12,198 nucleotides of DNA from a bacterium. Its GTDB lineage: Bacteria; Verrucomicrobiota; Verrucomicrobiae; Limisphaerales; J093. Where the stretch lies: assembly GCA_021839785.1 (NCBI GenBank), contig JAKCAB010000839.1, forward strand, positions 1 through 12,198, read 5' to 3'. Below are positions 1 to 5,611 of this stretch, piece after piece. The notes beneath the pieces are model-generated. The model was not told the origin of the DNA. It saw only the letters and a program-made list of their open reading frames with translations, and did no database searches. How positions within the stretch are numbered: position 1 is the stretch's first letter; every line of letters begins with the position of its first letter. The position numbers and the translations under genes are program-made.

Positions 1-669
1 CTGGATCCGGCATGGCGGATCAGCACCCGCGAGCCGGCTTGGGCGCACGCGCAGCCAGGCTGGATCGAAGTCGAAGACGCCACTGGCAACGCCGGCGCCT
101 ACTCCGCCTTGTCGGAGCCGGCCTGGCGCCTGAAAATCGCGGTCCGCCGGGAACGATGGGAAGACTTCTCTGCGTCCGAAGTCTTGGTGCTGACAAACCT
201 CAGCCTGCCGCCGGCTGGCGAATTCAAGGCCGTGGACGTCTCCGCTCAACTCAGCGGCTGTACAGTGACACTGGGGGCGATTTGTGGCGCCGGGCAGTTG
301 AGCATCACCAATGGCACCATGCGTGGGATGACACCGCCTACCGGCGAGTATCTGGGTCAAGGGATGATGTCCACAAGCTCTCTCACGGTGGAGTATTGGG
401 GTTCCAACCGGCCGTTCTTGTTTCTGGAGATCGCCGGGATGTATCCCCACGATGGCGTCCTCTGGCGCGCCTTCGACGCTCAGGGGCGGGATCTCAAACT
501 GGCGGGCGCAGGACACTTTGTCTCCCGCGGTGCTCAGCACCGAGTGTATCAGCCGGAATTCGCCACGGCGACCAACGCCGTCATCTCGCGGCTCGAGATT
601 GCCGTGAGTCGGGCACTCGAGTTCGAGTTTTGCCTCGATCCACGCACCGCGGTCACCCAGGCACCCTGA
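1..669 (+). CDS. Unrecognised protein, 3' part only
   Basis: This is an open frame from the first base of the window to a TGA at 667-669, so the 5' end is missing. It gives about 222 residues. A TTG at 109 could be read as a start, but the frame is open and plausible upstream of it, so truncation by the window edge is the simpler reading. I do not recognise the family. The visible part is rich in short beta-prone stretches and has no obvious membrane segment, cysteine motif or catalytic signature. It ends in a segment around LEIAVSRALEFEFCLDP. It lies 159 bp upstream of, and on the same strand as, a pseudopilin gene. Proteins of this general look often sit next to pseudopilin-like genes in Verrucomicrobiota, but that link is from memory and not shown by the sequence. 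The intervening 159 bp hold nothing I can support. Confidence 0.6.
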   Translation: MDPAWRISTREPAWAHAQPGWIEVEDATGNAGAYSALSEPAWRLKIAVRRERWEDFSASEVLVLTNLSLPPAGEFKAVDVSAQLSGCTVTLGAICGAGQLSITNGTMRGMTPPTGEYLGQGMMSTSSLTVEYWGSNRPFLFLEIAGMYPHDGVLWRAFDAQGRDLKLAGAGHFVSRGAQHRVYQPEFATATNAVISRLEIAVSRALEFEFCLDPRTAVTQAP

Positions 670-828
670 ATTTCAGCCAGCGCTTTCGAGGTTGGCGCCG
701 CCGGCCCACCGACTGGTATCCGCCAATGCTTGCCGGTCTCGACGGGGTTGGCCACCGACCCGCCGCGAGGGCAACCTTGACATCGCACTAGCTGGTGCGG
801 AAGATAAGCATGAACCAAGAAACTAGCC

Positions 829-1644
829 ATGAAACAGCGTGGTTTTACGTTGATCGAACTGTTGGTGGTCATCGCCATCATCGCCATTCTGGCCGGGATG
901 CTCTTGCCCGCGCTGGCCAAGGCCAAGGAAAAGGGCCAGCAGGCGGTCTGCCGCAGCAACTTGAAGCAGCTCGGCCTGGCGATGCACATGTACGTCGATG
1001 ACAACCTGGACACCTTTCCGGGCACCGCCTCGAAAGGGGCCTACGTCGCCATGAAGGAGGACTGGATCTTCTGGAACCTCACGCTGCGGCCCTCCAACGA
1101 CCCCAGCCTGCCGCCGTCGTACTTCACCAACGTCCAGAACAGCGCTATCGCCCGGTACATCGGCAACTTCACGACCAACCTGTTCCGCTGTCCGGCGGAC
1201 CGCGACGCGCCCGCCCGCGAGGCCAAGTGGCGTCGCACCCCGTCCGGCGCGAATCCGTATTTGTACAGCTACACCTTCCCCAGCTACGTGACCGGCAGCG
1301 GCCAGAACCACGGCATGTCGTCGCTCTACGGCGCGGGCGTGCCGCCGTTGCACTTCAAGATGACGGCCGTCAAGAGCCCGAGCCAGAAGCTCATGCTCGT
1401 CGAGGAAAACGGCTCCGCCGAAAACGTGTTCGTCTTCGACAGCGGGAACGTCGCGGACGACGGCCGTTGGGTGCCGGACAGCAATCTGCTTTCGGCGCGG
1501 CACAAGTTCGGGACCGCGATGCGGCTCACGCAGAAGGATTACCTGGAGAAAGGCCGGGCCTCGGTCGTTTTCGCCGATGGACACGTGGAACTGGTGCCGT
1601 CGAAATACGGGACGATGCGGCAGTACTACGATACCCAGTATTGA
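829..1644 (+). CDS. Type II secretion-like pseudopilin (prepilin-type N-terminal methylation domain, DG-H C-terminus)
   Basis: The 271-residue protein begins with a class III (prepilin) signal: a short basic leader, then G5|F6-T-L-I-E10, with the glutamate at +5 of the mature protein, followed by a hydrophobic helix to about residue 30. Prepilin peptidase would cut after G5 and methylate F6. The helix is followed by [19 protein letters not shown] (41-59), typical of the large pseudopilin-like family of Verrucomicrobiota and Planctomycetota. The C-terminus carries [10 protein letters not shown]. In the common form a histidine lies nine residues before the DG pair; here the upstream RH is 24 residues away, so there is an insertion or variant spacing. 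These proteins are thought to be inner-membrane or envelope pseudopilins; their cargo is largely unknown. The ATG at 829 is fixed by the signal peptide; no Shine-Dalgarno is visible. Confidence 0.93.
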   Translation: MKQRGFTLIELLVVIAIIAILAGMLLPALAKAKEKGQQAVCRSNLKQLGLAMHMYVDDNLDTFPGTASKGAYVAMKEDWIFWNLTLRPSNDPSLPPSYFTNVQNSAIARYIGNFTTNLFRCPADRDAPAREAKWRRTPSGANPYLYSYTFPSYVTGSGQNHGMSSLYGAGVPPLHFKMTAVKSPSQKLMLVEENGSAENVFVFDSGNVADDGRWVPDSNLLSARHKFGTAMRLTQKDYLEKGRASVVFADGHVELVPSKYGTMRQYYDTQY

Positions 1645-1734
1645 AGCGGGGCGGGGGAGGTCGGGGCGTTGCTTTGCGCCGCGGGTGCGTGGTTTACCCG
1701 GCGGATGTGGAAGCAAGTGAGTTCGGTCTGAAGC

Positions 1735-1953
1735 TCATTCCGGTACTTTTGGTTTCTCGTGTGGGATTAGGAGAAAACCACATCGGGCACAATGAAAACC
1801 GGACAACTTGCCTTGAAAGTTAGTAAGGTGCTGATTTCCGATCGTGAGGAACTTCTTCCATCCTGGCTGTTTGTCACTTACCCAATCTATACTGGCACCT
1901 CCGCAGAACAGGTGTCCTGAGACCATATCGGTCTGACAAACTGGGCATTTCAT
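1735..1953 (-). CDS. Small zinc-ribbon protein, DUF6487-like
   Basis: The 72-residue protein has two CxxC knuckles, C3-P-V-C6 at the very N-terminus and C55-A-R-C58 near the C-terminus, separated by a GHLFCGG...W segment. This arrangement (MKCPxC, then a short stretch ending in a tryptophan, then CxxCG and a hydrophobic tail) matches what I remember of the DUF6487 putative zinc-binding family, whose function is unknown. It is probably cytosolic, since no signal peptide or membrane span is visible. It starts at an ATG at 1953 with no Shine-Dalgarno. It is convergent with the pseudopilin gene and 136 bp downstream of the sigma-factor gene. The gene sits in a patch of about 48% GC (1741-1980, counted by hand) between neighbours near 65-70%, which suggests it was acquired separately. 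The family assignment is from motif memory only. Confidence 0.7.
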   Translation of the reverse strand: MKCPVCQTDMVSGHLFCGGASIDWVSDKQPGWKKFLTIGNQHLTNFQGKLSGFHCARCGFLLIPHEKPKVPE

Positions 1954-2089
1954 AGATAGACCGAACGGTATTACTCGGCCACTTTCAGGGCCAAAGCCAA
2001 CGACTGTCCTGACTTAATTCGATCACCGACAGTGCGCTGGAAACATTGTGCGGCAAGCCTGAAACGAATGATCTACAATCGGTAACCGG

Positions 2090-2665
2090 TTACTTGCCGC
2101 CGGCCTCCTGCTTCGCCTGGAGCATCCCTTTGATCATCGTGGTCTGTGACGCCTGCAACTTGCGGTCCACGCGCATGCGGGCGGCGTTTTCGTTCACGCC
2201 AAGCGCCTCGCCCACCTGCTTGAGGCTGCGGTCTTCGAAGAAGCGCAACACCACGGCGGTGCGATCCGCGGCGCGCAGTTCGTGCATGGCGTCGTCGAGC
2301 ACCGGCCGCAATTCCTGCCACAGCGCGTCGGTCGCCGCCGGCGAAGGACCTTCGGTCATCATGGTGTGAGCCGCGAGTTCGCGTTCGGCGCGGTGTTGTT
2401 GGCTGCGGCGCCAGTTGGCGGCGAGGCGACGGACCGCGGTGTAAAGCCAGCCGGCGAGGGCCGGGTGCCGCCGCAATTTGCCGGCCTGGCGGGCGAGTTC
2501 CGTGAAGACCGCCTGGCTGAGGTCCTCGGCGGACGCCGTGTCACCGCCGACCTCGCGCAGCGCGGCCGAATACACCAGGTTCACGTGTCGCTCCACGACC
2601 TCGGTGAACGCGGCTTCCGAGCGTTCATCGGCGTAGCGGCGCAGCAGTTCCGAATCGTTATCCAT
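2090..2665 (-). CDS. ECF-type RNA polymerase sigma factor
   Basis: The 191-residue protein carries a sigma-70 region 2 at about 8-85, including the core-binding and -10 recognition helices (SEAAFTEVVERHVNLVYSAA, then DLSQAVFTELARQ and GWLYTAVRRLAANWRR). A region 4 helix-turn-helix lies at about 120-170, with RTAVVLRFFEDRSLKQVGEALG and ENAARMRVDRKL. It has the ECF architecture (sigma2 and sigma4 only). It should direct core polymerase to a specialised promoter set. No anti-sigma gene is adjacent. The ADERSEAAF opening is common in Verrucomicrobiota and Acidobacteriota; as I recall, those members often continue after the HTH into a long alanine-rich, partly hydrophobic tail, whereas this one stops after about 20 residues. 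It starts at the ATG at 2665 without a Shine-Dalgarno. Upstream, 2666-2868 holds no gene I can support and presumably contains its promoter. Confidence 0.93.
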   Translation of the reverse strand: MDNDSELLRRYADERSEAAFTEVVERHVNLVYSAALREVGGDTASAEDLSQAVFTELARQAGKLRRHPALAGWLYTAVRRLAANWRRSQQHRAERELAAHTMMTEGPSPAATDALWQELRPVLDDAMHELRAADRTAVVLRFFEDRSLKQVGEALGVNENAARMRVDRKLQASQTTMIKGMLQAKQEAGGK

Positions 2666-2868
2666 CAGTTTGCAAAGGGAATGTGCGCCGCGGCCTCAAA
2701 CCGCACAGCTTTTCTTTGGCGCACCCACGGAAGCGCCTACAACCACGACGGGAGCTAAATTCCCAGCGTCGGCTGAACGAATCCAAAACCATGCGTTACC
2801 CGCCGCTCTGGGTTCCTTGGAGCCAGGCTTCGTGGAAGAGCCCGCAAACTGAACTTCTGAGGCGAGGC

Positions 2869-3183
2869 TCACGGCGCCGGTGGCGTCGCGTCCACTGGCG
2901 GCGGGTAGGTGGCCGGCGGGGAATGGACCAGGTAATCTGTCAAATAGATCGCGCCGACGAACAAACCGGCACCGAGCAGCAATACGCCCACCAGCTTCAA
3001 ACCGCCGAACAACTCGGCCAAATGGCGGTCCCGCTCGCGCTGGATCACCTCGTCGATGCTGTGGTGGCGGTGGGTGGGCAACCGGACCTTCTTTTTGATC
3101 CGCACTTCGCTGGCTTCCAAGGCGGCGTGGAGTTGCTGAACCTCCGCCTCGAGTTCGGCGATGCGTTGGTCTTTGGCGTCCAT
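2869..3183 (-). CDS. Small coiled-coil protein with one transmembrane segment
   Basis: The 104-residue protein is not recognised as a family. The N-terminal part (about 1-31) is a charged heptad-like coiled coil (DQRIAELEAEVQQLHAALEA). It is followed by a basic histidine-rich linker (RLPTHRHH, about 34-41) and an acidic/basic helix (DEVIQRERDRHLAELF). One hydrophobic span lies at about 61-83 (GLKLVGVLLLGAGLFVGAIY), and the C-terminus is a short proline-rich tail. With no signal sequence before the coiled coil, a cytosolic N-terminus and a short periplasmic tail is the likely topology, though this is inferred. The ATG at 3183 is chosen over a TTG at 3198, which adds only five residues; neither has a Shine-Dalgarno. 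It is on the same strand as the PduT-like gene but 247 bp downstream of it, so co-transcription is possible but not shown. Confidence 0.72.
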   Translation of the reverse strand: MDAKDQRIAELEAEVQQLHAALEASEVRIKKKVRLPTHRHHSIDEVIQRERDRHLAELFGGLKLVGVLLLGAGLFVGAIYLTDYLVHSPPATYPPPVDATPPAP

Positions 3184-3217
3184 AACAAGGTGAACCAACG
3201 CCGGCCAAAGCCACGCG

Positions 3218-3360
3218 TCAACCGCAATCCAGCCGAAGAAGCCAGGCTAGGCCGCATCTTCGCTTCTGGGTGGCCAGCCACGCGGCGATGTCCTCACGCC
3301 CCGGCGACCGGCATCGTCCTTGTCGAGCATGAGGAGGCCCCGGCCGACTTCTTGAAGCCT
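3218..3360 (-). pseudogene. Possible frameshifted remnant of a Toprim-domain gene
   Basis: Between the PduT-like gene and the small membrane protein gene, the minus strand reads GRGLLMLDKDDAGRRG in one frame (about 3340-3297). In the next frame it reads EDIAAWLATQKR (3295-3260), running to a TGA at 3218-3220. Restoring one base near 3297 joins these as ...DDAGRRGREDIAAWLATQ. The hydrophobic strand followed by D-x-D-x-A-G-R and an amphipathic helix resembles the core of a Toprim domain, as in primases and topoisomerases. The fragment is too short for a domain and has no start. I read it as the decayed end of a lost gene. The likeness rests on a motif of about ten residues and could be coincidence; the rest of 3184-3430 shows nothing else. 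Confidence 0.3.
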
Positions 3361-3430
3361 TGGGGCAGCTTGTCCTCTCCTTGCTTTCCGGGGCCAGGTT
3401 CCGCGACCTCGCCCGCCGCTGCCATTGTCA

Positions 3431-3982
3431 CTAAATCACCTCGCGGTAAACGTCCGGGTGCGGGCGCGAGATCAGCACCGCGTTCACCAGCACGCCGGCG
3501 TCGGCGATGATCCGCCGGCCCGCGGCCATCGCGCTTTGCACGGAGCCAACATCGCCGGTCATGGTGCAAAATGCCTTTCCACCCAGCGCCATCGCCAGGC
3601 GCACTTCGAGGAGTTGGACCGGAGCCGCCTTCGCTGCCGCGTCCGCGGCCTGGATCAGCGTTGCCACGTTGAACGATTCGAGGATGCCCAGCGCGCCGTT
3701 CGGTTCCGGCGTTTGCGTGCGGCCCAGCGCGGTGAAGACGTCCGGGTGAACGTTCGCGATCACGAACGAGTCGATGAGGCAGCCGTTGGCCGCTTCAGCC
3801 CCGGCAGTCACGGCGCTTTGCACCGCCGCCGCGTCGCCGCCGATCAGGACCATGTATTTGCCGGAGCAGATCGAGCGCGACAGCAGCAGGCGCACGTTGC
3901 CCGCCTTGAGCATCGTGTCCGCCACTTCGAAGCCGGCGGCCACGCTCGACAGTTCGATCAAACCGATGGATTTCTCGCTCAT
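3431..3982 (-). CDS. PduT-like tandem BMC-domain shell protein (BMC-T) with a conserved pore cysteine
   Basis: The 183-residue protein contains two bacterial-microcompartment domains in tandem, about 4-88 (SIGLIELSSVAAGFEVADTM...) and 97-183 (ALGILESFNVATLIQAADAA...). It should form a pseudohexameric trimer in a microcompartment shell facet. C39 lies in SICSGKYM, matching the position of Cys38 of Salmonella PduT, which holds a [4Fe-4S] cluster on the three-fold axis of the trimer; its length is also close to that of PduT. The protein is therefore inferred to be an electron-conducting shell tile. The ATG at 3982 overlaps the stop of the PduS-like gene by 4 bp (ATGA), and a GGAGAG lies 6 nt upstream, the best Shine-Dalgarno in the window; translation is probably coupled. 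The order S-then-T is the same as in the pdu operon. No other shell gene or cargo enzyme is present here. Confidence 0.93.
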   Translation of the reverse strand: MSEKSIGLIELSSVAAGFEVADTMLKAGNVRLLLSRSICSGKYMVLIGGDAAAVQSAVTAGAEAANGCLIDSFVIANVHPDVFTALGRTQTPEPNGALGILESFNVATLIQAADAAAKAAPVQLLEVRLAMALGGKAFCTMTGDVGSVQSAMAAGRRIIADAGVLVNAVLISRPHPDVYREVI

Positions 3983-5295
3983 GGCATTCTCTCCAAAACG
4001 ATGCGGTCACTCACGGCCACGACGCGTGCCGCGAACGGCGCGTGGACGGGCGCGCCCAACGCCTTCTCCGGCACCTGGCCAAGCATTTGCCCGGCGTTGA
4101 CGCGGTCGCCCGGTTTGACGAGCGCCAGGTTCGCGGCGCCGGCGCTTTGTTTCAGCGGCAAGACCACGCGGGCCGGCTGGAAATCAATCGCCTGCCAGGG
4201 AGCCGGGTGGTCGTACTGTTGGACGTGCAGTTTGCGCGTCAGCGTTTTGATCGGCACCCGGCGGCCGTCGTGCATGGCGTGAGGCTTCACGGTCGTCGGG
4301 CCGGTCCACTTCAGGTTCGCCTTGCGCATTTCGGCTTTGGATTGGTCGCAAGCTTCTTTCGGGAAAAGCTCCTCCGGGCACGCGTACAGGGTGCACAAGC
4401 CGCAAGAGCAACACAGCGCCGCCCACGGGTTCCAATACTCCTTGCCGGTGGCGGTGAAAGCCAGGCTGCGCATGACCTGGTGCGGTTCGACGGCGTAGCC
4501 CAGCAGGAACCGCGGGCAGTACTCGGTGCAATACCGGCATTGATCGCAGGCCGATTTGCCAATGGCGTTTTGCGCGGCGGCGGGCTTGAGCTTGCGCTGG
4601 ATGACGTGATGGTCGCGCGGCAGCACGACCACGCCCGTGGCCGTCTTGGTGATCGGCGTGTCCAGGTTCTCGGTGGTCTCGCCCATCATCAACCCGCCCA
4701 GGCACAACACCGGTTGTTCGGTGGCGAACCCGCCGGTGGCCTCGATCAACTCGCGGAACGTCGTTCCGACCGGCACGGTGACGGTGATCGGCTGGTTGAC
4801 CGCGCCGGCGAGCGTGACGGTCTTGTGCGTGACCGGCCGGCCGTCGTGGGCGGCGGCAATGTTCACGTAGGTTTCCACGTTGCAGACCACGACGCCGACG
4901 TTCAGCGGGATGCCGGCGGGCGGGATCGACCGGCCGGTGACGTTGAAAACCAGATCGTACTCGTCGCCGGCGGGGTAATAATCGCCGAGCAATTGCACGC
5001 GCACGCGCGAGCCTTTGACCGCCTCCTGGCAGGCCTCGACGGCGTGCTTCTTTTTCGCCTTGATGGCGATCACGGCGTTTCTGGCTTCGACCGCGTCCAT
5101 GGCCAGTTCCAGGCCGCGGACCAACTCGCGGGCGTGGTGTTCCATGACGGCGGCGTCTTTGTGCAACAGCGGCTCGCACTCGGCGCCGTTGGCGATGATC
5201 GTGTCCGCCTTCGAGGCCAGCTTCACGTGCGTGGGAAATCCCCCGCCGCCGGCGCCGACCACGCCGGCTTGTTTGACCTTCTCCGCGAGTGTCAT
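3979..5295 (-). CDS. PduS/RnfC-like Fe-S flavoprotein oxidoreductase
   Basis: The 438-residue protein has the layout of PduS and RnfC. An N-terminal glycine-rich nucleotide/flavin-binding segment (GVVGAGGGGFPTHVKL, 11-26, then NGAECEPLLHKD) belongs to an Nqo1-like fold. A middle SLBB-type region follows (about 155-225). There are two ferredoxin-type cysteine sets: C250-x2-C253-x2-C256-x3-C260-P and C295-x2-C298-x2-C301-x4-C306-P. The C-terminal beta-barrel resembles a biotinyl/lipoyl carrier (LALVKPGDRVNAGQMLGQVPE). In propanediol microcompartments PduS is a cobalamin reductase that associates with PduT; the substrate here is unknown, and NADH-linked electron transfer to the shell cluster is inferred. 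The ATG at 5295 is chosen because TLAEKVKQAGVVGAGG starts where the family usually does and the length then fits PduS. An ATG at 5349 is the main alternative; the frame also opens from 5529, but that stretch does not look coding. Confidence 0.92.
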   Translation of the reverse strand: MTLAEKVKQAGVVGAGGGGFPTHVKLASKADTIIANGAECEPLLHKDAAVMEHHARELVRGLELAMDAVEARNAVIAIKAKKKHAVEACQEAVKGSRVRVQLLGDYYPAGDEYDLVFNVTGRSIPPAGIPLNVGVVVCNVETYVNIAAAHDGRPVTHKTVTLAGAVNQPITVTVPVGTTFRELIEATGGFATEQPVLCLGGLMMGETTENLDTPITKTATGVVVLPRDHHVIQRKLKPAAAQNAIGKSACDQCRYCTEYCPRFLLGYAVEPHQVMRSLAFTATGKEYWNPWAALCCSCGLCTLYACPEELFPKEACDQSKAEMRKANLKWTGPTTVKPHAMHDGRRVPIKTLTRKLHVQQYDHPAPWQAIDFQPARVVLPLKQSAGAANLALVKPGDRVNAGQMLGQVPEKALGAPVHAPFAARVVAVSDRIVLERMP

Positions 5296-5361
5296 GTCGA
5301 GCGGCAGAGTAACGGCGGACGGTCGAATCACAACTTCATTTGGGCGCATGCGGGCTTTGGC

Positions 5362-5382
5362 GTGCGACCGGCCGGGTCGCAC
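5362..5382 (-). promoter_or_regulatory. Leader hairpin upstream of the PduS-like gene
   Basis: A perfect 8-bp inverted repeat (GTGCGACC / GGTCGCAC) encloses a 5-nt loop. On the minus strand it would form a stable RNA stem-loop in the 5' leader of the PduS-like mRNA, 12 nt before the alternative ATG at 5349 and 66 nt before the preferred ATG at 5295. No T-tract follows, so it is not a standard terminator. If 5349 were the true start it could mask initiation. I see no B12-box sequence that would make this a cobalamin riboswitch. Confidence 0.4.
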
Positions 5383-5463
5383 CCGCACGGTCTCGCCGAC
5401 GCTCTGCGAAAGCGAGCGCAGGCAAGCGAACGGAGCGTGACCAGGCTGAAGTGGTGCATTTTC

Positions 5464-5479
5464 TGTCGCAATTGCGACA
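5464..5479. promoter_or_regulatory. Perfect 16-bp palindrome, candidate operator
   Basis: TGTCGCAATTGCGACA is a perfect dyad lying in an AT-richer island with T-runs on both sides, between two divergent genes. Such a site is typical of a dimeric helix-turn-helix repressor or activator. No regulator gene is adjacent, apart from the sigma factor 2.6 kb away, and I cannot name the binding family. Chance occurrence of a given 16-bp perfect dyad in 12 kb is roughly 0.2 if base use were even. Confidence 0.45.
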
Positions 5480-5527
5480 TTTTTTGTGCAATGCCGGTGA
5501 TCGCGGTACAACAGCGTCGCGGACCAC

Positions 5528-5543
5528 ACTGGCGCGCGCCAGT
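5528..5543. promoter_or_regulatory. Second perfect 16-bp palindrome, possible operator
   Basis: ACTGGCGCGCGCCAGT is a perfect dyad whose centre is 64 bp from that of the palindrome at 5464-5479. It is almost entirely G and C, so chance is a better explanation here than for the other one. It sits 69 bp before the start of the secreted-protein gene. It may be an operator, a hairpin in a plus-strand leader, or noise. Confidence 0.3.
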
Positions 5544-5576
5544 TCGCTCAGGATTCGGGCGGACCGGCATGGCGGA

Positions 5577-5605
5577 TTGATTCGCGGCGCCGGGCGGCGC
5601 AGACT
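5577..5605 (+). promoter_or_regulatory. Weak candidate promoter for the secreted-protein gene
   Basis: TTGATT (5577-5582) and CAGACT (5600-5605) are separated by 17 bp. The -35 box is good and the -10 box poor (3 of 6 matches to TATAAT). If used, transcription would begin at about the ATG at 5612, giving a leaderless mRNA, which fits the absence of a Shine-Dalgarno there. This is inferred from spacing only. Confidence 0.25.
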
Positions 5606-5611
5606 CGCCGC

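Larger units (their letters stand above)
5296..5611. other. 316-bp divergent intergenic region
   Basis: This non-coding stretch separates the minus-strand PduS-like gene from the plus-strand secreted-protein gene. It holds, from left to right, the alternative PduS start (5349), a leader hairpin (5362-5382), a short AT-rich island around 5455-5490, two perfect 16-bp palindromes (5464-5479 and 5528-5543), and a candidate promoter next to the ATG at 5612. No small coding frame in it is convincing. Confidence 0.7.

Noticed and set aside
777..808. TTGACA followed by GATAAG upstream of the pseudopilin gene
   Set aside because: The -35 box is perfect but the best -10 is 20 bp away, outside normal spacing; nothing better is at 17 bp.
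823..1716. 297-codon minus-strand frame over the pseudopilin gene
   Set aside because: The plus strand encodes an unmistakable prepilin signal and family motifs; the antisense product has no recognisable feature.
2082..2093. 12-bp palindrome GTAACCGGTTAC at the end of the sigma-factor gene
   Set aside because: About three 12-bp dyads are expected by chance in 12 kb, and this one covers the stop codon with no T-tract.
5296..5529. N-terminal extension of the PduS-like protein up to 5529
   Set aside because: It crosses the AT-rich palindrome and the leader hairpin, does not look like the family, and would make the protein much longer than PduS.
4042..5580. Long open frame (512 codons) on the plus strand antisense to the PduS-like gene
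   Set aside because: It is a shadow of a GC-rich gene: its translation is rich in R, A, G and H with no domain, while the minus strand has clear Fe-S and glycine-rich motifs.
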